A DNA stretch of 64,000 nt, taken from NCBI GenBank assembly GCA_937872925.1, contig CALMUT010000014.1:1-64000 (forward strand), given 5' to 3'. The notes beneath the pieces are model-generated. The model did no database searches, was not told where the DNA came from, and saw nothing but the letters and a program-made list of their open reading frames with translations. The DNA comes from an uncultured Myxococcales bacterium. Its GTDB lineage: Bacteria > Myxococcota_A > Polyangia > Polyangiales > Polyangiaceae. Numbering within the stretch: the first letter of the stretch is position 1; every line of letters begins with the position of its first letter. Positions 59,931-64,000 of this stretch are shown one piece after another. The position numbers and the translations under genes are program-made.

Positions 59931-61409
59931 ATGCTGCGGATAATGACGGCTGGCGAGGCTCTGCAGGGTGTGATGCGGGGCGTTCTCGACGACGCCAAGG
60001 GACGCCACAAGGTGGATTTTGCCGAGACGCGCTGGGTGGATAGCGAGGTGGAGCGTCTTCGCATCCGTGATGGCGCCGCGGAATTCATGGGGTGTCATCG
60101 CGAAATCGGCGTGGGCATCCGCGTGCTGTGCGCTGGGTCCTGGGGCTTCGCCTGCACGAGCCGGCTAGATGAGGAGGCGCTATCGCACGCGATCGAAGAG
60201 GCGATCGCCATCGCGAAAGCGAGTGCGCGGGTGATGCGTGCACCGGCACGCTTCCCTGCCAGGCCCGGCGAGCGGGGCAGGTATCAGACCCGGCTGCGCG
60301 AAGACCCCTTCAGCGTTTCCCTTGAGCGGAAGTTCGCCGATCTGGAAAGCGCGGAGAGTGTCTTGCGCGGCGACGGCGGGCTGGTGCGATCCACAGAAGC
60401 TTGGATGACTTGGACGCGCATCTCCAAGCTGCTGCTGACGACTGAGGGCACAGACGTGAGTCAGCAATTCACCTACGGCGACGTTGGCATGCTGCTGATC
60501 GCAGTCGATAGCAACGGCCGCTCGCAGCGCCGCTCCTTTCCCTCCGTGCCGGGCGCTTCCGGGTTTCAAGGTGGATACGAACGGGTCGCGGAGCTCCAGC
60601 TTGCGCGCAATGCTCTGGAGATCCGCTCACAAGCACTTGAACTTCTGTCTGCACCCGCTTGTCCCGCCGGAACACGCGACATCATTCTTGCGTCGGATCA
60701 GCTCGCGCTTCAGATCCACGAATCCTGCGGCCACCCGACGGAGCTCGACCGCGCACTGGGACAGGAGATCACCTTGGCGGGCGGTTCCTTTCTGCGCCCC
60801 GAACAACTCGGAAAACTAAAATACGGCTCTGACATCGTCACCCTCAGCGCAGACTCGACGGCCGAGGGCGGGATGGGCAGCTTCGGTTGGGATGACGAAG
60901 GACTGAGCGCACGTTCGTCGCCACTCGTGTTGGACGGCGTGTTCGTGGACTACTTGTCTTCCCGAGAGACTGCGGCACAAATCGGCAAAGAGCCCACCGC
61001 CACAGTGCGCGCAGAAAGCTGGAACCGACTGCCCATGATTCGCATGGTGAACGTGTCTTTGGCGCCACGCTCCGGACGGCTCGAAGACCTGGTGGCCGAT
61101 ACCAAAGACGGCATCTTGTTTCAGTCGAACCAAAGCTGGAGCATCGATGACTTCCGCTTGAACTTTCAGTTCTCCACGGAGATTGCCTGGGAAATCAAGG
61201 GCGGCAAGCGCACCCGGCTCCTGCGCGACGCGCGGTACACCGGAATGACACCGGAATTCTGGAACGGATGCGACGCCATCTGTGGGCCAGAAGACGCGCG
61301 GCTCTGGGGCTTCTCCAACTGCGGCAAGGGCGACCCGGTGCAGATCATGCACGTCGGGCACGGCGCGCCGCCAGCCCGTTTTCGCGCCGTCGAGGTCGGG
61401 CACTCGTGA
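59931..61409 (+). CDS. tldD: TldD-family metalloprotease
   Basis: 492 residues. The zinc motif HESCGH (in ALQIHESCGHPTELDRAL) is the HExxxH of TldD, with the expected distal DGVFVDYLSS region. TldD pairs with TldE (PmbA) as a heterodimer that trims unfolded peptides, for example microcin or antitoxin precursors. The start ATG 59931 directly follows GAGGA; ATG 59943 is possible. Overlaps the next gene by GTGA. Confidence 0.92.
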   Translation: MLRIMTAGEALQGVMRGVLDDAKGRHKVDFAETRWVDSEVERLRIRDGAAEFMGCHREIGVGIRVLCAGSWGFACTSRLDEEALSHAIEEAIAIAKASARVMRAPARFPARPGERGRYQTRLREDPFSVSLERKFADLESAESVLRGDGGLVRSTEAWMTWTRISKLLLTTEGTDVSQQFTYGDVGMLLIAVDSNGRSQRRSFPSVPGASGFQGGYERVAELQLARNALEIRSQALELLSAPACPAGTRDIILASDQLALQIHESCGHPTELDRALGQEITLAGGSFLRPEQLGKLKYGSDIVTLSADSTAEGGMGSFGWDDEGLSARSSPLVLDGVFVDYLSSRETAAQIGKEPTATVRAESWNRLPMIRMVNVSLAPRSGRLEDLVADTKDGILFQSNQSWSIDDFRLNFQFSTEIAWEIKGGKRTRLLRDARYTGMTPEFWNGCDAICGPEDARLWGFSNCGKGDPVQIMHVGHGAPPARFRAVEVGHS

Positions 61410-62770
61410 AGGCCGCGGAGCTGGCGGATTTGCTGCAAGCAGCGCTCTCTCGTGCGGGGGAAGCCGAGGCCGACGCGATGGCCGTTCACCAAGATCGCGG
61501 CTTCGCTCGCTTTGCGGCGGGGGATCTCTCCCCCCACATGTCCCCTTCCGAGCCGCCAGGGCACGTACCCGGGGCGCGGGGCCAGCGCGTTGCAGAAGTC
61601 AGCGTGGGGCTCTGTGAAGAACCGGCCGTCGTCGCGGCGATCCGTCGCGCCGCCAGCCTCGCCGACAGCATGCCGGAGGACGATGGCTTCCCAGGGTTTG
61701 CGACCGGGGACGCGGCCTGCCCAGAGCGCAGCCAGGCGCTCACCCAGGCGTCGCCGGAAGCGCGCGTGAACAGCATTTCCGGTCCGATTGAGCGAATTCA
61801 CGCTCGCGGACTGTTTGCAACGGGAGCGCTGGAGACGCGCATCGCATCCCATGCCGTCGTCAATACGCACGGTCTGCGCCGCACTCATGACTCAAGCTTC
61901 GCCAACTATCGCATCTGGGCCCTTGAAGCTGCTGGTGCGCGGGGCGCATCGGGTTTTGCGCAAAGCGTGGGCGTGGATCTCGAGGCCCTCGACATTAGGG
62001 CCGCGACAGACCGCGCGATTGCCGACGCGGAGCGCTCCAAGACCCCGGTTGCACTCGAGGCCCGCGCCTACGACGTGGTCTTGGCGCCCGATGCGGTTGC
62101 CGAGCTCTTCGAGTGGATGGCATTCATTGCGTTTGGCGCGGAGAGCTTGCATCAAGGTACCAGCCCGCTTGCGGGGCGTATGGGCGAAGCCATCAGCGGC
62201 CCTGCGCTGAGCGTTTGTGACGATCCTCATGGCTCGCTGTCATTCGCCACGCCCTTTGACCGGGAAGGCACACCTCGGGCACGTGTCGAACTGATCACGG
62301 ACGGGGTTGCTCGGGGCGTCGTCACGGATAGGCGCTGGGCGAAGCGCGTTGGCGCAGCCTCGACGGGACATGCGCCGTGGCCTTCTTTGCTCGACAGCGG
62401 CGCGCCCCAGCCATCGGCGCTCGTGCTATCCGCCGGAACTGAAGCGAGCGTGGATCAGCTGCTGAGCCACGTGCGCCGCGGGCTGTACGTCCGTCGCCTC
62501 CACTACGTGAACGGCCTGCTTGAGCCGCGCCGCGCCGTCATGACGGGTCTGTCCCGGGACGGAACGTTCTTAGTAGAAAACGGCAGAGTGCAAAGCGCAG
62601 CGCACCCCTTGCGATTTACCGATAGCGTCTTGGAAGCGTTTGCGCGCGGCGCGCTGAAGACCACGTCCCAGGAGATCGTACCGCCGCGCTGGTCCGACGG
62701 CGCCACCGTCGCGACGCCGGCCGTGCTCTTGCCAGGCCTGGTTTTCACGGGAACCAGCCGGGCGCCCTGA
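61406..62770 (+). CDS. TldE/PmbA-family protease subunit
   Basis: 454 residues. GTG start within the tldD stop (GTGA). The sequence lacks the HExxxH of TldD and has the PmbA-like fold and C-terminal boxes (RRLHYVNGLLEPRRAVMTGLSRDGTFLVENG), as the partner that completes the cavity. It resembles a divergent TldE. Coupled translation argues for a working heterodimer. The natural substrate is unknown; no precursor peptide gene was recognised nearby. Confidence 0.85.
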   Translation: MKAAELADLLQAALSRAGEAEADAMAVHQDRGFARFAAGDLSPHMSPSEPPGHVPGARGQRVAEVSVGLCEEPAVVAAIRRAASLADSMPEDDGFPGFATGDAACPERSQALTQASPEARVNSISGPIERIHARGLFATGALETRIASHAVVNTHGLRRTHDSSFANYRIWALEAAGARGASGFAQSVGVDLEALDIRAATDRAIADAERSKTPVALEARAYDVVLAPDAVAELFEWMAFIAFGAESLHQGTSPLAGRMGEAISGPALSVCDDPHGSLSFATPFDREGTPRARVELITDGVARGVVTDRRWAKRVGAASTGHAPWPSLLDSGAPQPSALVLSAGTEASVDQLLSHVRRGLYVRRLHYVNGLLEPRRAVMTGLSRDGTFLVENGRVQSAAHPLRFTDSVLEAFARGALKTTSQEIVPPRWSDGATVATPAVLLPGLVFTGTSRAP

Positions 62771-62813
62771 GACCGGATTGGAAGCGTGGTAGGCTGCCTA
62801 GTTCCAGCACATC

Positions 62814-63596
62814 ATGGCAAGAGATCGCGCACGTTGGACGTTCTCGGCGGACCAGCTTCAGTCCGTGACCGAGGAGATCCCGCGCGAAGAAGCACGCAGC
62901 ACACGCCTGATCACTTCCGCCGACATCGACGTTGTGTTCCAGCCCATCGTGTCCATGCAGACCGGCAAGCAATGGGCGACCGAAGCCTTGGTCCGCTGCA
63001 AGTGGCCGGAATACAAGAGTCCCCTCGCCTTGTTCGAAGCGGCCGAGCGGGAGCGTGCCTGCGGACGTCTCGGACGCCCAATCCGCGAAGTGGCGGTGTC
63101 CCGCGCGGCCGGGAGCCGGCTGTTCATGAACATCCACCCCGAAGAACTCAGCTCCCGCTGGCTGGTGCGGCCAGATGACCCCCTGACCTTTCATGAGGGC
63201 GAGCTGTACTTGGAGATCACCGAGAGCGCGGCTTTCGAGTACTTCGACTTGTGCCGGAGCGTGCTGCGTGAAGTGTGCCGGCGTACGTCAGCGCACTTGG
63301 TCGTGGATGACCTAGGCGCCGGGCATTCCAATCTGCGACGCGTGCTGGATCTGGAGCCAGCGGTCGTGAAGCTGGACCGCGAACTGATCCGAGAACTCGA
63401 CAAGAGCCGACGCCAATTTGTGCTCGTAAAGGCCGTCGTCGAACTTTGCAAGGATTTGGGCGCGCAGGTTGTATGCGAAGGCATTGAGACCGTGGACGAG
63501 CTCAAAGCCGTGCGGGATACCGGCGCGGACTACGCCCAGGGCTACCTGGTGGCGCGTCCGGGCTACCCCCCGCCAAGCATCAATTGGCCTATTTAA
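62814..63596 (+). CDS. EAL-domain c-di-GMP phosphodiesterase candidate
   Basis: 260 residues; residues 38-250 form an EAL domain. All usual catalytic residues can be seen: E57 in EALVR, N107 in MNIHPEE, E134 in LEITES, D165-D166 in DDLGAGHSNL, K186 in KLDREL, E222 in EGIET and Q242 in QGYLVARP. So it is probably an active enzyme that cleaves cyclic di-GMP, cytoplasmic, with no sensor or GGDEF domain attached. A PilZ receiver is encoded at 43584. Confidence 0.92.
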   Translation: MARDRARWTFSADQLQSVTEEIPREEARSTRLITSADIDVVFQPIVSMQTGKQWATEALVRCKWPEYKSPLALFEAAERERACGRLGRPIREVAVSRAAGSRLFMNIHPEELSSRWLVRPDDPLTFHEGELYLEITESAAFEYFDLCRSVLREVCRRTSAHLVVDDLGAGHSNLRRVLDLEPAVVKLDRELIRELDKSRRQFVLVKAVVELCKDLGAQVVCEGIETVDELKAVRDTGADYAQGYLVARPGYPPPSINWPI

Positions 63597-63668
63597 CCGC
63601 TAGATCCGACGTCCAGCACGCGGATGTTTCTTGACGATGTGGAGCCAGGACGAAAGGATCCCTAAGGA

Positions 63669-64000
63669 ATGAGTTCGCGGAGCAACGACTTGGCCGCACG
63701 GGCGCGAGGACGCCTGGGCCGAGTGCTGCGCGGCAAATGGACTTTGGATGAGCTCCTAGGGCTGGGCGGCATGGCGGCGGTCTACGCCGCCACGCATCGC
63801 AACGGCAACCGCGTCGCGATCAAGATCCTCGAACCAGAGGCGGCAACGATCAAGGACGTGCGCTCTCGCTTCCTACGTGAAGGCTATCTGGCCAACCAGG
63901 TCGAGCACGTGGGCGCGGTGTCGATCCAAGACGACGATGTTGACGAAGACGGCACGCCATTTTTGGTGATGGAGCTGCTGGAGGGACAGACCCTCGACAC
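63669..64000 (+). CDS. Serine/threonine protein kinase, N-terminal part
   Basis: Partial gene, cut by the right edge after about 110 codons. The N-lobe of a Hanks-type kinase is visible: GLGGMAAVYAATHR (Gly loop), VAIKIL (catalytic Lys), RFLREGYLANQVEH (helix C) and PFLVMELLEGQTLDT (hinge). An AAGGA stretch lies upstream. Such kinases are numerous in myxobacteria and regulate development. Confidence 0.9.
   Translation, partial: MSSRSNDLAARARGRLGRVLRGKWTLDELLGLGGMAAVYAATHRNGNRVAIKILEPEAATIKDVRSRFLREGYLANQVEHVGAVSIQDDDVDEDGTPFLVMELLEGQTLD

Noticed and set aside
59931-62770. RiPP biosynthetic cluster around TldD-TldE
   Set aside because: No precursor peptide, modification enzyme or dedicated exporter was seen next to them.

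Overview
The window is very GC-rich, about 64 kb, and reads as chromosome of a myxobacterium (Myxococcota, most like the Polyangiales/Sorangiineae). The signs are: four secreted proteins with a MYXO-CTERM-like tail (Cys cluster, hydrophobic segment, Arg cluster); an AgmX/PglI C-terminal domain protein; a DUF2330 protein; an orphan SelD-type oxidoreductase; a Ser/Thr kinase at the right edge; and an unusual number of lipoproteins whose lipobox is followed by a Gly/Ala/Ser/Thr spacer. No rRNA, tRNA, CRISPR array, IS element or prophage was recognised.

Layout. 1-6.5 kb: Pro-rich unknown protein, three repeat- or spacer-bearing lipoproteins and a LuxR-type regulator; lipoproteins 2919 and 5382 appear to share a C-terminal domain. 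6.6-9.5 kb: PD-(D/E)XK-like protein, metallophosphoesterase, membrane desaturase. 9.5-15.1 kb: accessory stretch with nested inverted repeats, an HNH-family gene broken by an 8-bp tandem duplication, an ADP-ribosylation-related small protein, a small membrane protein, a macro-domain protein and several minisatellites. 15.1-20.1 kb: nucleotidyltransferase with a tiny partner gene, thioesterase, ABC exporter, FAD oxidoreductase. 20.1-23.4 kb: degraded small lipoproteins, a repeat field, a ferritin-like lipoprotein and a peroxiredoxin. 23.4-29.6 kb: LTXXQ-like lipoprotein, ABC-2 transporter, and a sigma-54 activator without sensor domain, opposite two sigma-54-type promoters (one before an unannotated 38-codon membrane peptide, one before an esterase/barrel pair). 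29.6-36.2 kb: MYXO-CTERM proteins and a lipoprotein with 21 Cys-rich repeats. 36.4-40.7 kb: TetR regulator, AmpG-like permease, coaD and MBL hydrolase as one overlapping row, then a CAP-domain lipoprotein. 40.9-48.1 kb: lipoproteins, a ribbon-helix-helix/zinc-ribbon gene with a duplicated dyad at its start, and a PilZ protein. 48.1-51.8 kb: TrkA-TrkH potassium uptake. 51.9-64 kb: GT-C glycosyltransferase, SelO AMPylase, AgmX-like protein, secreted metalloprotease, GNAT acetyltransferase, TldD-TldE pair, EAL-domain protein and the start of a Ser/Thr kinase.

The clearest multi-gene units are the translationally coupled pairs: trkA-trkH, tldD-tldE, ABC-2 permease-ATPase, the tiny gene plus nucleotidyltransferase, and tetR-permease-coaD-MBL. 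The most unusual candidate system is the 26.3-29.5 kb locus, where a PspF-like activator faces two GG-N10-GC promoters and a candidate upstream dyad.
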